Below, piece by piece: positions 1 through 7,851 of a stretch of 27,556 nucleotides of DNA. The first letter of the stretch is position 1, and every line of letters begins with the position of its first letter. Source of the stretch: Deltaproteobacteria bacterium (GTDB lineage Bacteria > Desulfobacterota > Syntrophia > Syntrophales > UBA5619); the NCBI GenBank assembly GCA_021372695.1, contig JAJFTY010000220.1:1-27556 (forward strand), in the 5' to 3' direction. Under the pieces are notes generated by a model. It saw only the letters and a program-made list of their open reading frames with translations. It was not told where the DNA came from and searched no databases. The translations under genes were made by a program, and so were the position numbers.

Positions 1-218
1 GAAACGGCAATGTGGGAATTGGCTTTCAGGGCAATGTATGCCCCGACGAAGGTGATCCATATGAAAAGGATGCGGGAGACCTCCTCGGTCCACGGGACGA
101 CCCAGCCGATGAGATACCGATTGACGACCTGAAAGAGGACGAGCGACGTCATGACAACGACGGCAAGAGCTGCGAACCAGTCCACGAACTTTGCGAAAAT
201 CTTTCCCAATGAAGCCAT
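1..218 (-). CDS. dctQ: TRAP transporter small permease (DctQ), 3' part missing
   Basis: This is the small four-helix membrane subunit of a tripartite ATP-independent periplasmic transporter, which works with the large permease DctM and the receptor DctP. About 72 codons are visible before the window edge. The start is ATG at 218-216 with AGGAGG five bases upstream. Two hydrophobic helices lie near residues 9-33 and 45-63, separated by the WTEEVSRILFIW stretch typical of DctQ (paired acidic residues, then Arg and aromatic residues). It follows dctP on the same strand after a strong hairpin, so it is probably co-transcribed. DctM would be expected just outside the window. Family assignment is firm, but the substrate cannot be read from this fragment. 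Confidence 0.85.
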   Translation of the reverse strand, partial: MASLGKIFAKFVDWFAALAVVVMTSLVLFQVVNRYLIGWVVPWTEEVSRILFIWITFVGAYIALKANSHIAV

Positions 219-268
219 TTCATCCTCCTCTTTCAACATCCGGACTGAGAACCATGGCGATCCGTGAT

Positions 269-304
269 GCCCCCCACCCCCCTGGACCAGGGGGAGTGGG
301 GGGC
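269..304 (-). promoter_or_regulatory. GC-rich intergenic hairpin between dctP and dctQ
   Basis: A 17-base C-rich arm (269-285) pairs with the G-rich arm 287-304 with a single bulge. It sits in the 92-base gap between the dctP stop and the dctQ start. There is no T tract after it, so it is not a classical terminator. Hairpins in this position after binding-protein genes are known to stabilise the upstream mRNA or partly attenuate transcription, giving more receptor than permease. That role is inferred here. Confidence 0.6.
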
Positions 305-310
305 TCACCG

Positions 311-1354
311 TTACTTGGCCAATTCAGCCTCAGCCTCTTTGACGGCCTTCATCAACTTCTCGGTCCAGGTCTTTCCGATCTGGCTCTCAACATAGTCTCT
401 GACCGGTTTCTGGGTAGCTGCCTTGAACTGGGCCCGTTCCGCAGCAGTGGGCGAATAGACTTCCATCCCCTTGGTCTGTACTTCGGAGATACCGGTGGCG
501 GAATTGAGGGTCTGAATACCACGGCCGACCACTGCCGACGTATAGGCCGAGGTCCTGAGCAGCTCCTGGGTCTCCTTGGGCAGACCCTGATAGAATTTGT
601 CATTGATTAGGAAGAAATCGACGCCGTAGGAATGGCCGTCCAGGATCATATACTTCTGGACTTCGTACAGCTTGGCCTGCATGATGGTTGCCACGGGATT
701 TTCCTGTCCATCAACGACCTTCTGCTGCAAGGCGGTGTAGGTCTCCGACCAGGCAATCGGGGTCGGCGCGGCACCGAGGGCCTTGACCATATTGACGTAG
801 ACCGGGGTTTCCATGACCCTGATCTTGAGCCCTTTCATGTCTGCCGGGGATTTGATGGGACCTTTCGAGTTCGTGAAGTTTCTGAACCCCGTCTCTCCGT
901 AAGCAAGCACCCTCATGCCCGTCTGCTTCAGGATGTCCGCTGCCATCTCCTTCCCGAACCAGCCGTCCATCACCTTCCAGGCCACGGGACCCGAGGCGAA
1001 GAGGTAAGGAATGTCGAGGGCCTGGGCCGGTTTGTAAAACCCCGCTATGGCTCCGGAGACAAAAGCCATCTGGATGGTGCCGATCTTGACGCCCTCGATC
1101 AATTCTCGTTCGTTGCCCAACTGGCTCGCGGGGAACACCTTTACGTTCACGTTACCCCCCGATCCGCCTTCCACGAGCCCCTTGAACGTCGCTCCTGCCG
1201 CCCCCTTCTTGGAAATGCATACGTCCGCGGGATCCACGTGACCCAATTTGATCTCGATAGGGGCTGCATTGAGCTGCTGAGGAACCAGCGCCCAACCGGA
1301 CATCACAAAGGCCAATCCGATGATGAATCCTAACAACATTGCTGACTTCTTCAT
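311..1354 (-). CDS. dctP: TRAP transporter substrate-binding protein (DctP family)
   Basis: This periplasmic receptor captures the substrate and delivers it to the DctQM permease. The 347-residue length is normal for the family. Residues 1-31 form a Sec signal peptide (Lys-rich start, hydrophobic core, cleavage near LNAA). The mature protein opens with EIKLGHV. The family signature lies around residues 177-220: KIRVMETPVYVNMVKALGA, where the Arg normally salt-bridges the substrate carboxylate, then PIAWSETYTALQQKVVDGQE. The start has GGAGGAAGGGAAG just upstream. It is the penultimate visible gene of the GntR-led unit and follows the hydrolase gene by 152 bases. The conserved Arg suggests an organic anion, but cyclic or polyol-derived ligands are also bound by this family. 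The ligand is unknown. Confidence 0.93.
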   Translation of the reverse strand: MKKSAMLLGFIIGLAFVMSGWALVPQQLNAAPIEIKLGHVDPADVCISKKGAAGATFKGLVEGGSGGNVNVKVFPASQLGNERELIEGVKIGTIQMAFVSGAIAGFYKPAQALDIPYLFASGPVAWKVMDGWFGKEMAADILKQTGMRVLAYGETGFRNFTNSKGPIKSPADMKGLKIRVMETPVYVNMVKALGAAPTPIAWSETYTALQQKVVDGQENPVATIMQAKLYEVQKYMILDGHSYGVDFFLINDKFYQGLPKETQELLRTSAYTSAVVGRGIQTLNSATGISEVQTKGMEVYSPTAAERAQFKAATQKPVRDYVESQIGKTWTEKLMKAVKEAEAELAK

Positions 1355-1434
1355 CTTCCCTTCCTCCTTTTCAAATTGTCTGATTTCCCGAATCCCGCTG
1401 GATCAGCAGGAACACCCGCCCCCAAAAACCTCTT

Positions 1435-1447
1435 ATTTCAATGAAAT
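1435..1447. repeat. Short palindrome in the hydrolase-dctP gap
   Basis: ATTTCA and TGAAAT flank a single central A, forming a 13-base near-palindrome in the 152-base space between the hydrolase stop and the dctP start. It may be an operator half-site pair or a small RNA hairpin. I see no convincing promoter beside it. Low confidence in any function. Confidence 0.25.
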
Positions 1448-1506
1448 CTCCGCCTTCTCTCCGGCGCAACCTGTCGAAACCGGAATGGCTCAGTTCGTGC
1501 CTGATC

Positions 1507-2475
1507 CTACGCCGGCCAGGCGACCGTGTAGAGGTGCCTGCCGCCCCGGTCCGGTCCCTTAAGCAGCAGGTCGATCTCCTCTGCGCTCCGCTGGGTCATG
1601 TACTTGGCCTCCGGCAGAACCCCCGGAGGAAACTTCGCGAGGATGTCGTCGTGCAGCTTGACCATGTAGTTCAGGTAGTTTTCGATGGCGCCGAAAGCCT
1701 TCTCGGCCTTGGCGAGCGAGGGCCTTCCCAGCACGCCTTCCGGGTAGAGGGCGAACTCCACCCCGCCGCCACCGACGTGGCTCTGGCCGGGGATGGGGTA
1801 GTTGTAGATGTCGCCGCCCTTGTCGATGTGCCCCTCGGGCAGGAAACCCCACGTCTTGTTGTCAACGGCGTCCTCCATCTTCACGAGCTCCGGGAACAGC
1901 GCCAGGCAGATGGAGCACTCCGCCTCGTCGCCGTGGCGGAACGGCGTCTCGAAAGGACCGCCGTGGGCCTTGTCCTTCAGCGCGTCGCCCATGATCTTCA
2001 TCACGTCCAGGAAGATGATCACGGCGGGGACCTGGTACTTCTTGGCCCACTCCTGGATGGCCGACGGGATGATGTACTCCTGGCCGTGGCTGCTCATCAG
2101 GATCTGCTTGCGGAAGCCCGCGTTCCAGTACCCCGCGACGATCGAGCGCACCATCGCGGCGGTCAGGTCATCGGGAATGGGGACGGTCCCCGTCTGCCCC
2201 AGGTGGGCGAAGGGGTGCGACGCGTACCAGAGCGGCTCGGCCACGGTGCAGCCGGTTTTCTGTGCGACCAGCTCGCACATCCTGGTCACGATGAACCCGT
2301 CCTCGCCGTAGGGCTGCGCGTCCCCGTGGTTCTCCGTCGAAGCAAACGGAATGAGCAGGATGTCATTCACCTTCAGCCGCTCCTCGACGTCCTTCTTGGT
2401 CATCGTCTGGTAGTAGATTTTCGATGGCTTCTCCATGTGTCCGCCGCCCGTGAGCGGCAGGTTCCAGTTTCCCAT
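1507..2475 (-). CDS. Creatininase-family metal-dependent amidohydrolase
   Basis: A 322-residue protein of the creatininase/MftE fold, whose members hydrolyse cyclic amides, formamides or, in one group, inosose-type carbocyclic diketones. Predicted metal ligands fit the family spacing: Glu48 and His50 in STENHG, Asp59 in GEDGF, then His130 and Glu133 in SSHGQE. The usual GHGGN-type motif is altered to SHGQE. Longer upstream starts are possible, but ATG at 2475 is chosen because AAAGGAG lies seven bases before it. The opening residues (MGNWNLPLTGGG) and the C-terminal GPDRGGRHLYTVAWP resemble, from memory, proteins annotated as 3-dehydro-scyllo-inosose hydrolase (IolN). I cannot verify this by search. 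It lies between the AOR-family gene and dctP in one operon. Fold is sure, substrate uncertain. Confidence 0.82.
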   Translation of the reverse strand: MGNWNLPLTGGGHMEKPSKIYYQTMTKKDVEERLKVNDILLIPFASTENHGDAQPYGEDGFIVTRMCELVAQKTGCTVAEPLWYASHPFAHLGQTGTVPIPDDLTAAMVRSIVAGYWNAGFRKQILMSSHGQEYIIPSAIQEWAKKYQVPAVIIFLDVMKIMGDALKDKAHGGPFETPFRHGDEAECSICLALFPELVKMEDAVDNKTWGFLPEGHIDKGGDIYNYPIPGQSHVGGGGVEFALYPEGVLGRPSLAKAEKAFGAIENYLNYMVKLHDDILAKFPPGVLPEAKYMTQRSAEEIDLLLKGPDRGGRHLYTVAWPA

Positions 2476-2512
2476 GCTTGTTCTCCTTTCCATGTTCGGG
2501 CCCTGTTCGGGA

Positions 2513-2528
2513 TCCCCGTTTCCGGGGA
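2513..2528 (-). promoter_or_regulatory. Hairpin with GAAA loop between AOR and hydrolase genes
   Basis: On the transcribed strand TCCCCG-GAAA-CGGGGA forms a six-pair stem closed by a GNRA-type tetraloop. It lies in the 136-base gap between the AOR-family stop and the hydrolase start. No T tract follows, so it is more likely an mRNA-processing or stabilising element than a terminator. It parallels the hairpin between dctP and dctQ. Confidence 0.45.
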
Positions 2529-2611
2529 CCCGGCTTATTGGGGGAACGGATCCGGACTCTCCGCAGGATCTCATCCCCGCTGTTCACGATTCGCTGAGAT
2601 GACGCACTCTC

Positions 2612-4342
2612 TCAGAAGACGTTTTCCGGGATCTTGACCTCCCAGATCCGCTGCATCTCCGCCAGCGGCAGGTCATAGACGGTGTCCATCGGCGGCAGGG
2701 CCTCCTCCCGCATGAACTCCGGCACGTCGTTGAACTCCTCGCCGGCGCCGGAACGCCGATTGAACTCCCGCTCCGCCTCCAGGGTGTCGATCCCCATCCG
2801 CTGCACGTCCGCGTAGGTCAGATCCCACCCGTACCGGCCCTTCAGGAGCGGCAGGAAAAGATCCGGATTCTTGGTGAAGGGGGGCCGGGTGAAGAGGCAG
2901 AGCCCCATCGTGTCGAGGATCGCGGCGCGGATCTGGAGCTTCCGGGAGTTTTCCACCTGTCTTTCGATTCCGAGCGGGTTGATGCTCCTGGCCGTCTCCA
3001 GCATGTTGCCCGCCGTGTGATCCGCCCCCATCGGGGAGGTCACGTAGGTCACGCCGTTTCCCTTGAGCGCCCGGGGGTCGTAGGCGGCGATCGCCTGCCC
3101 CTTGATCGCCGGGACCCGCCGGACGCCGAGCACTCTGCCCGTGATCACCACGCCGCTTCCGATGATGCGGCCGAGCCACGTTCCCCGGCCGATCTGCCGG
3201 ACGAGATCTTTGGCCCCTTCCGCGTCCCCGAAGGCGATCACGCCCGCCTCCATGGCGACACCGATCGCCGCGCCCGTTTCGATCGCGTCCACGCCGACCT
3301 GGTTGCAGAGATTGTTCAGCTCGGCGATGTCGTCGAGGCTGCCGATCCCGCAGTTCGACCCCAGAAGGGCGATATTCTCGTACTGGAGCGACGCTACGGT
3401 CTTCTTGCCGGACGCGTCGGGGAAGATGTTCGAGCAGGCGATCACGCAGCCGCGGACGCAGGGCGTTCCGGCCCGCCCCTCGCCGCCCCGCTCCGCGATC
3501 ACCTCCGCGACCTTGTCCCCGCAGATCTCATCCGCCTTTTCAAACCGCCCGGCACTGAAGTTCCGCGTCGGCAGGATGCCGAGTTCGTTGCAGAGCGTGA
3601 GCACCGCCGGCGTCCCGTAAACATGCCGGTTCTCGGTCTTCGGGTCCGCCATGATCCCCTGCGCCAGGGCCTTTCCCGCTGCGCGGAGCAACTCGCGGTC
3701 GAAGGCCGGCGCGGGCGCCGCGCCCGTGTCATCCACGACGATCGCCTTGATCCCCTTCGAACCCATGACCGCCCCGAGACCGCCCCGGGCCGCACAACGG
3801 ATCTGGATGTCCTGCATCCCGGAGACGGCCACCGCGGCGCCGCAGAGCTTCATCTCGCCGGCCGGGCCGATAGCCATGATCCCGACCTCTTTCCCGAACC
3901 GCTCCCTGAGAATCCGGAACGCCTCGGAGACGAGCTTTCCTTTCAGCTCTGGCATATCGATCAGATCGATCTCCTCCCGGGCCACCTTCAGGACGGAGGT
4001 CTTCGGCTCATCGGGAAGTTCCTCCAGGACGAGGGCTTTGATGCCGAGGGCGGCGACCTTCCTCCCTGCCTCCCCTCCGACGTCGCTCTCCTTGACGCCG
4101 CAGGTGAGCGGGCTCTTGCCGCCGACGGAAAACTTGCCCGTCGTGGTCACCGAACTGTCCCCCAAAAGCCCCGGGGCGATGGTCAATTTGTTATACCGGC
4201 CGAGGGGATCGCATGTCGGCGGAACCTCCCGGCAGAGGAATTTGGCGATCAGAAGCCGTCCGCCCCAGCGCACCTCCTCGGGCGAGGCCTTCTCTTTCAC
4301 GATCCGGCCCGTTTTCGTATTGACCCTGACGATCCATTCCAT
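2612..4342 (-). CDS. Aldehyde:ferredoxin oxidoreductase family protein (AOR)
   Basis: A 576-residue tungsten/molybdenum bis-pterin enzyme of the AOR family, close to the usual ~600. Members oxidise aldehydes, or reduce carboxylates or aromatic acyl groups, with ferredoxin or a dedicated electron carrier. The N-terminal domain carries the cofactor loop RGGLGAVMGSKGIKAI (186-201). The helical part contains YENIALLGSNCGI (321-333) and DPRALKGNGVTYVTSPMG (422-439). Fe4S4 ligands appear to be Cys295, Cys299, Cys303 and Cys482 (in MGLCLF). The first three are spaced C-x3-C-x3-C, against the C-x2-C-x3-C of characterised AORs. ATG 4342 has GGAGG about ten bases upstream. It begins 15 bases after the Ldh-family stop, so it is co-transcribed. 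No partner electron-transfer subunit is in the window, so ferredoxin is the presumed acceptor. Confidence 0.92.
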   Translation of the reverse strand: MEWIVRVNTKTGRIVKEKASPEEVRWGGRLLIAKFLCREVPPTCDPLGRYNKLTIAPGLLGDSSVTTTGKFSVGGKSPLTCGVKESDVGGEAGRKVAALGIKALVLEELPDEPKTSVLKVAREEIDLIDMPELKGKLVSEAFRILRERFGKEVGIMAIGPAGEMKLCGAAVAVSGMQDIQIRCAARGGLGAVMGSKGIKAIVVDDTGAAPAPAFDRELLRAAGKALAQGIMADPKTENRHVYGTPAVLTLCNELGILPTRNFSAGRFEKADEICGDKVAEVIAERGGEGRAGTPCVRGCVIACSNIFPDASGKKTVASLQYENIALLGSNCGIGSLDDIAELNNLCNQVGVDAIETGAAIGVAMEAGVIAFGDAEGAKDLVRQIGRGTWLGRIIGSGVVITGRVLGVRRVPAIKGQAIAAYDPRALKGNGVTYVTSPMGADHTAGNMLETARSINPLGIERQVENSRKLQIRAAILDTMGLCLFTRPPFTKNPDLFLPLLKGRYGWDLTYADVQRMGIDTLEAEREFNRRSGAGEEFNDVPEFMREEALPPMDTVYDLPLAEMQRIWEVKIPENVF

Positions 4343-4357
4343 ACTCGTGCTGCCTCC

Positions 4358-5401
4358 TCAGGCCAAGCGAAGGGGGCTCCCGAACTCCTCCAGGAGGGCA
4401 TTCAGCTTCCCGGCCGAGGCCGGACTGACCTCGATCCCCTCGCTCAGACCCTGCTGCTCCTTTTCGTATTCGATCTCACCCGGCCAATAGATCCGGGAAA
4501 TGCCTTTCGCCTTCCGTACAGCCTTGATCGACGCCAGGTAGTCCCGGAAGAGCGCCGTGAACTGTCCGAGGGGCATGAACCTCTCGATTTCAATGGCCAG
4601 GGTGAAGACGCCGGCTCCCGTTGGCCCCTCGAGCTGGTGGAAAGTCCGGATCTCCGGTCCGTACTTGGAGCCGGAAAGCAGGCCCGCCAGCACATCGATC
4701 ATCAGCGCGAGCCCATACCCCTTGGGTCCACCGATGGGCATCAGCGTCCCCTTGAGCGCCGCCGCCGGATCGGTGGTCGGCATCCCCGTCTCATCGAAGG
4801 CCCAGCCGGCGGGGATGCTCTCATTCAGGCGATCCGCGCGCCGGATCTTGCCCCGTGCGACCACCGTGGACGACATGTCCAGAACCACGGGCGGCGCGCC
4901 AGCGGCTCCGGGAACGGAGATGGAGAGCGGGTTGGTGCCGAAAAAGGCTTCCGCGCCCCCCCAGGGGGACATCGCCGCAGCGGCATTGGCCATGACGATC
5001 CCGACCGTGTTCTCCCGCGCCGCCATCAGCGTATAGACGGAAAGCATTCCGATGTTGTTGGTATTCCGCACCGGGCAGCACCCGATGCCGAACTCCTTCG
5101 CCTTGCCGATGCTGATTTCCATCGCCCGATGGGCGGCTACCGGGCCCAAACCGTTTCCGCCGTCGAGGAGCGCGGTCGCCCCGCTCTCCCGCAGCACGGT
5201 CAGCTTCGTCGGAATCTGGAGCATTCCCGCCGCCACGCGCTCCGGCAGCAGCGTCAGAAGATGGACGCCATGGGTATCGATCCCCCTCAGTTCCGCCTGG
5301 ATGAGCGCATCGGCCACCACGGCGGCCTCGTCGTCTGCCGCATGAAGCCCCTTCAGAACCCGGATCGCGATCTCTTTGAGGCGGTCCGCCTGCACTTTCA
5401 T
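4358..5401 (-). CDS. Ldh-family NAD(P)-dependent 2-hydroxyacid dehydrogenase
   Basis: A member of the malate/L-sulfolactate/ureidoglycolate dehydrogenase family (not related to Rossmann-fold LDH), 347 residues as usual. Members interconvert 2-hydroxyacids and 2-oxoacids. Visible landmarks are RGIDTHGVHLL with the conserved His44, LLDGGNGLGPVAAHRAM (78-94), FFGTNPLSISVPG (nucleotide-site loop), VVLDMSST and GGPKGYGLALMIDVLAGLLSG. The position that normally carries a catalytic His in an NSNHFG motif reads NTNNIG here, so it is Asn116. It starts four bases after the aldolase stop and is followed after 15 bases by the AOR gene. In context it probably oxidises a hydroxyacid intermediate of the pathway. 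The family is clear; activity with the altered residue is open. Confidence 0.9.
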   Translation of the reverse strand: MKVQADRLKEIAIRVLKGLHAADDEAAVVADALIQAELRGIDTHGVHLLTLLPERVAAGMLQIPTKLTVLRESGATALLDGGNGLGPVAAHRAMEISIGKAKEFGIGCCPVRNTNNIGMLSVYTLMAARENTVGIVMANAAAAMSPWGGAEAFFGTNPLSISVPGAAGAPPVVLDMSSTVVARGKIRRADRLNESIPAGWAFDETGMPTTDPAAALKGTLMPIGGPKGYGLALMIDVLAGLLSGSKYGPEIRTFHQLEGPTGAGVFTLAIEIERFMPLGQFTALFRDYLASIKAVRKAKGISRIYWPGEIEYEKEQQGLSEGIEVSPASAGKLNALLEEFGSPLRLA

Positions 5402-5404
5402 CGT

Positions 5405-6076
5405 CTATTCTTCCTTCAATCCCAGGAACTCGAAGACCTTGCCCAGCTTGTTGAACTCCACGCTGGAGACCCCGGCCGCCAGCTGGACCGCCTTCTTTTC
5501 TTCCGCCTCGACCCGTGCCAGCGATTTGGCCAGGACCTCTTCGCACTCCTGGCGCCCCACGATCACCATGCCGTCGTCGTCGCCCAGGATGATGTCGCCG
5601 GGGTTCACCATCGCCCCGCCGAAGAGGGTCGGGTGGTTGATCAGCCCCAGGGTCGATTTTGCCGTTCCCAGGATGCAGCAGCCCCGGCAGAAGACCGGGA
5701 ACCCCATGCGGATCATCTCTTCAGAATCGCGCACGGTGCCGTCGATGGCGAGCCCGCCGATCTTCCTTCCCACGGCGGAGGTCGCCATCAGCCCTCCCCA
5801 GTAGCCCGCCTCGTAATATCCCCCCACCGTCGCGACCAGGATGTCCCCCGGCTGCGCCCGCTCCAGCGCCTTGTGGAGCATCAAATTGTCCTTGGGGTGG
5901 CACTGGACGGTGAAGGCAGGGCCGCAGATGCGGACGCCCCTGGCAAGCGGCTTGATGGCGCAATCGACGTATCCCTTCCGGCCCGAGGCTTCATGGACCG
6001 TCGCCGTGCCGATACCCCGAAACCGGTCGATGATCTCCTTCGCCGGTCTTTCGATTTTGTTGATCACGTGAACCAT
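5405..6076 (-). CDS. RraA-like / 4-hydroxy-2-oxoacid aldolase family protein
   Basis: A 223-residue protein of the RraA fold that includes HMG/CHA aldolases (retro-aldol cleavage of 4-hydroxy-4-methyl- or 4-carboxy-4-hydroxy-2-oxoglutarate-type acids to pyruvate) and oxaloacetate decarboxylases. The family core is present: GYYEAGYWGGLMATSA (86-101), then GGLAIDGTVRDSEEM with Asp112, Arg116 and metal-ligand Asp117, and GDIILGDDDGMVIV near residue 164. The opening GTATVHEASGRKGYVD is also typical. True RraA RNase E inhibitors are ~160 residues; this longer form matches the aldolase branch. It is the first enzyme gene after the GntR regulator, 22 bases downstream, and four bases before the dehydrogenase gene. 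A retro-aldol or decarboxylation step is therefore likely. The exact substrate is unknown. Confidence 0.85.
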   Translation of the reverse strand: MVHVINKIERPAKEIIDRFRGIGTATVHEASGRKGYVDCAIKPLARGVRICGPAFTVQCHPKDNLMLHKALERAQPGDILVATVGGYYEAGYWGGLMATSAVGRKIGGLAIDGTVRDSEEMIRMGFPVFCRGCCILGTAKSTLGLINHPTLFGGAMVNPGDIILGDDDGMVIVGRQECEEVLAKSLARVEAEEKKAVQLAAGVSSVEFNKLGKVFEFLGLKEE

Positions 6077-6098
6077 AGGTTTCTCCTTTTTTGATGAA

Positions 6099-6749
6099 TC
6101 AGATAACGCTTTTCAAGTATGTCAGCGAATTCTGGAGGTGGGTCCGGATCGCCTTCTCCGCCCGCACCGGATCGCGGGCGATCAACGAATCGATGATCTC
6201 CAGATGCTCCTTGAAGGATTGTGCCGCCCGTTCCTGGCGGTTCTGCGTGAAAAAGTGGAGGGTGATCCGGACGATCTGTTCCTGCAAACCCTGATATTCC
6301 CGGACCAGCTTCTGGTTTCCCCAGGCGGCGAAGATGAAGCTGTGGATCTGATCGCCCGCACTGAAATAATTCTTGCCGGTCCTCCCGCCGTTCGTGTCGG
6401 AGGCGACAAATTTGTCCCGGATGGCTTTCGCCTCCTCCAGATTCAGGTCGGCTTTGGCGGCTACGCGCCGGATGATCTCGCACTCCAGGATATCACGGAT
6501 CTCGAAGAGCTCCCGGATGTCCTGGAAGGTGAACCGCGAGACGAAGGCCCCTTTCCCGGGGATGTTCTCCACCAGCCCTTTTTTTTCGAGCTGCTGCAGG
6601 GCCTCGCGAACGGGGGTCTTGCTGATCTTCAACTCCTTGGAGATGTTTCCCTCATTCAGAGGATCGCCCGGTTTCAGAACGTTGGTGATGATCCTCCGCT
6701 TCAGGTTTTCATAAACGATCATTTTTTTGCTTTTTGCGCTGTTGGGCAT
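6099..6749 (-). CDS. GntR-family regulator, FadR/FCD subgroup
   Basis: A 216-residue transcription regulator. Residues 10-70 form the winged helix-turn-helix (VYENLKRRIITNVLKPGD, then ISKTPVREALQQLEKKGLV and GKGAFVSRF). Residues 78-212 form the all-helical FCD ligand domain with the expected metal ligands Asp133, His136, His182 and His204. FCD regulators bind carboxylates or sugar acids. ATG 6749 is preferred over an upstream ATG at 6848 because GGAGGG precedes it and the family N-terminus begins here. It heads the unit that continues into the aldolase, dehydrogenase, AOR, hydrolase and TRAP genes, so it probably autoregulates that operon in response to the substrate or a pathway intermediate. 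Repressor is more usual than activator in this group. Confidence 0.92.
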   Translation of the reverse strand: MPNSAKSKKMIVYENLKRRIITNVLKPGDPLNEGNISKELKISKTPVREALQQLEKKGLVENIPGKGAFVSRFTFQDIRELFEIRDILECEIIRRVAAKADLNLEEAKAIRDKFVASDTNGGRTGKNYFSAGDQIHSFIFAAWGNQKLVREYQGLQEQIVRITLHFFTQNRQERAAQSFKEHLEIIDSLIARDPVRAEKAIRTHLQNSLTYLKSVI

Positions 6750-6963
6750 GGGGGTTCCCTCCGCGGCCGGATCGTTTTGAAGAGATATTAGAAATATATT
6801 ATCGAAATATTTTGGTGCACGATACACGCGTGGAAACCGTTCTGTCAAGACATTTCTTTCTGCTTCAACCGTATTTCAGGATCTGAGGAGGCCGATGTTT
6901 TTTGACTTGCATTCACGGAAGTTAAAAAAGTTTCATGGACACGCGCCCGGGCCCAATCGAACC
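6750..6963 (-). promoter_or_regulatory. Promoter/operator region of the GntR-led operon
   Basis: A 214-base gap with a sharp AT-rich patch at 6779-6813. GAAATAT occurs twice (6791 and 6804), and on the minus strand TAATAT-type -10 candidates are present. Next to it is TGGTGCACGA (6813-6822), centred on GTGCAC. This fits the TNGT...ACNA pattern recognised by FadR-type GntR regulators. I could not settle on one -35/-10 pair. No terminator for the upstream gene is evident. Confidence 0.45.
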
Positions 6964-7782
6964 TCAGGCTGTTTCTCTGAGCATGGCACCCATGCTTTCG
7001 AAGGAGCCCCGGGCGATCAGATCGGGATCCTGCATGTCGTACTCTTCGCTCAGGACCTCCAGGGCATACCAGCCGCCGTAGCCCGTGGACCGTACAGCCT
7101 TCATGAACTCCCGCAGTGGGAATTTTCCCTCACCCGGCAGGAGCCGGCGATTCCTGCAGAGGGTCAGGATGTCCTCACCCGTGTCGTCGAGATCGTTCAC
7201 GTGCACGATCGCGATCTTTTCGGCAGGGATGTTCCGGATCTCCTCGAGACGGGAGCCGCCCTTCACGAGATGGAAGACGTCAAGCACGATCCCGGCGGCC
7301 GGATGATTCACACGTTCCACCAGGCGCCAGGCGTCCATGACCGTCTTTACCGTCGCCCACGGCACGAACTCCAAGCCGGCGATGAGGCCGCGTTCCGCGG
7401 CCGTGCGGCAGATCTCCCCGTAGTTTTCATACGCCAGCATGTCATCAGGTGCTCCCGGACAACTGGTCGTCGAGACGATGACTCGGCAGCCCAAGGCTTC
7501 CGATACTTCGCAAAAGCGCGCGAAACGCGTCAGAGCAGTCTTCCTTGCGTCATCACGGGTGTAAATCCAGTCCGGGATGAAATTCATTTCAGGGGCGACC
7601 AGTCCGAGGGCATCGAGTACGGAACGGGCATCGACAAGGCTGTGGCCCGAGGCAAGATAATTTTCGACGGCCGCCATCTGCAGCCCAACGGCACGAAAGC
7701 CTGCCCGGGCCGCGGTCGTGAGTTGGGCTTCATAGTCCAGACGCCGCAGCGTCGCCAAATTCAAACATATCGAATCTCTCAC
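6964..7782 (-). CDS. Sugar phosphate isomerase/epimerase family TIM-barrel protein
   Basis: A 272-residue AP-endonuclease-2/xylose-isomerase-like barrel. Members include inosose dehydratase, hydroxypyruvate isomerase and ketose epimerases. Metal-binding positions can be placed: Glu in GLEFVPW, Asp and His in IVLDVFHLVKGG, His/Asp in AIVHVNDLDD, the PGEGKFPL loop, and Glu in YALEVLSEEY near the end. The GTG at 7782 is chosen as start because GGGAGG lies seven bases before it and family homology starts at RDSICLNLATL. An ATG at 7836 would add 18 unconserved residues. It follows the Gfo/Idh/MocA gene by 69 bases. The pairing of a sugar dehydrogenase with this isomerase is common in cyclitol and uncommon-sugar pathways. 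Exact reaction unknown. Confidence 0.85.
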   Translation of the reverse strand: MRDSICLNLATLRRLDYEAQLTTAARAGFRAVGLQMAAVENYLASGHSLVDARSVLDALGLVAPEMNFIPDWIYTRDDARKTALTRFARFCEVSEALGCRVIVSTTSCPGAPDDMLAYENYGEICRTAAERGLIAGLEFVPWATVKTVMDAWRLVERVNHPAAGIVLDVFHLVKGGSRLEEIRNIPAEKIAIVHVNDLDDTGEDILTLCRNRRLLPGEGKFPLREFMKAVRSTGYGGWYALEVLSEEYDMQDPDLIARGSFESMGAMLRETA

Positions 7783-7851
7783 GCGGAAACCTCCCATTTG
7801 GCAGTGAATGAGCAGCTCACACCCGGAAGAACTCACCCAATCATGCTTTGC

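Noticed and set aside
1441..2637. Open frame of 398 codons on the plus strand
   Set aside because: Antisense shadow of the creatininase-family gene with no recognisable domain.
3017..6094. Open frame of 1025 codons on the plus strand
   Set aside because: It is antisense to the AOR, dehydrogenase and aldolase genes, is full of Arg, His, Asp and Pro, and arises from the GC-rich third positions of those genes.
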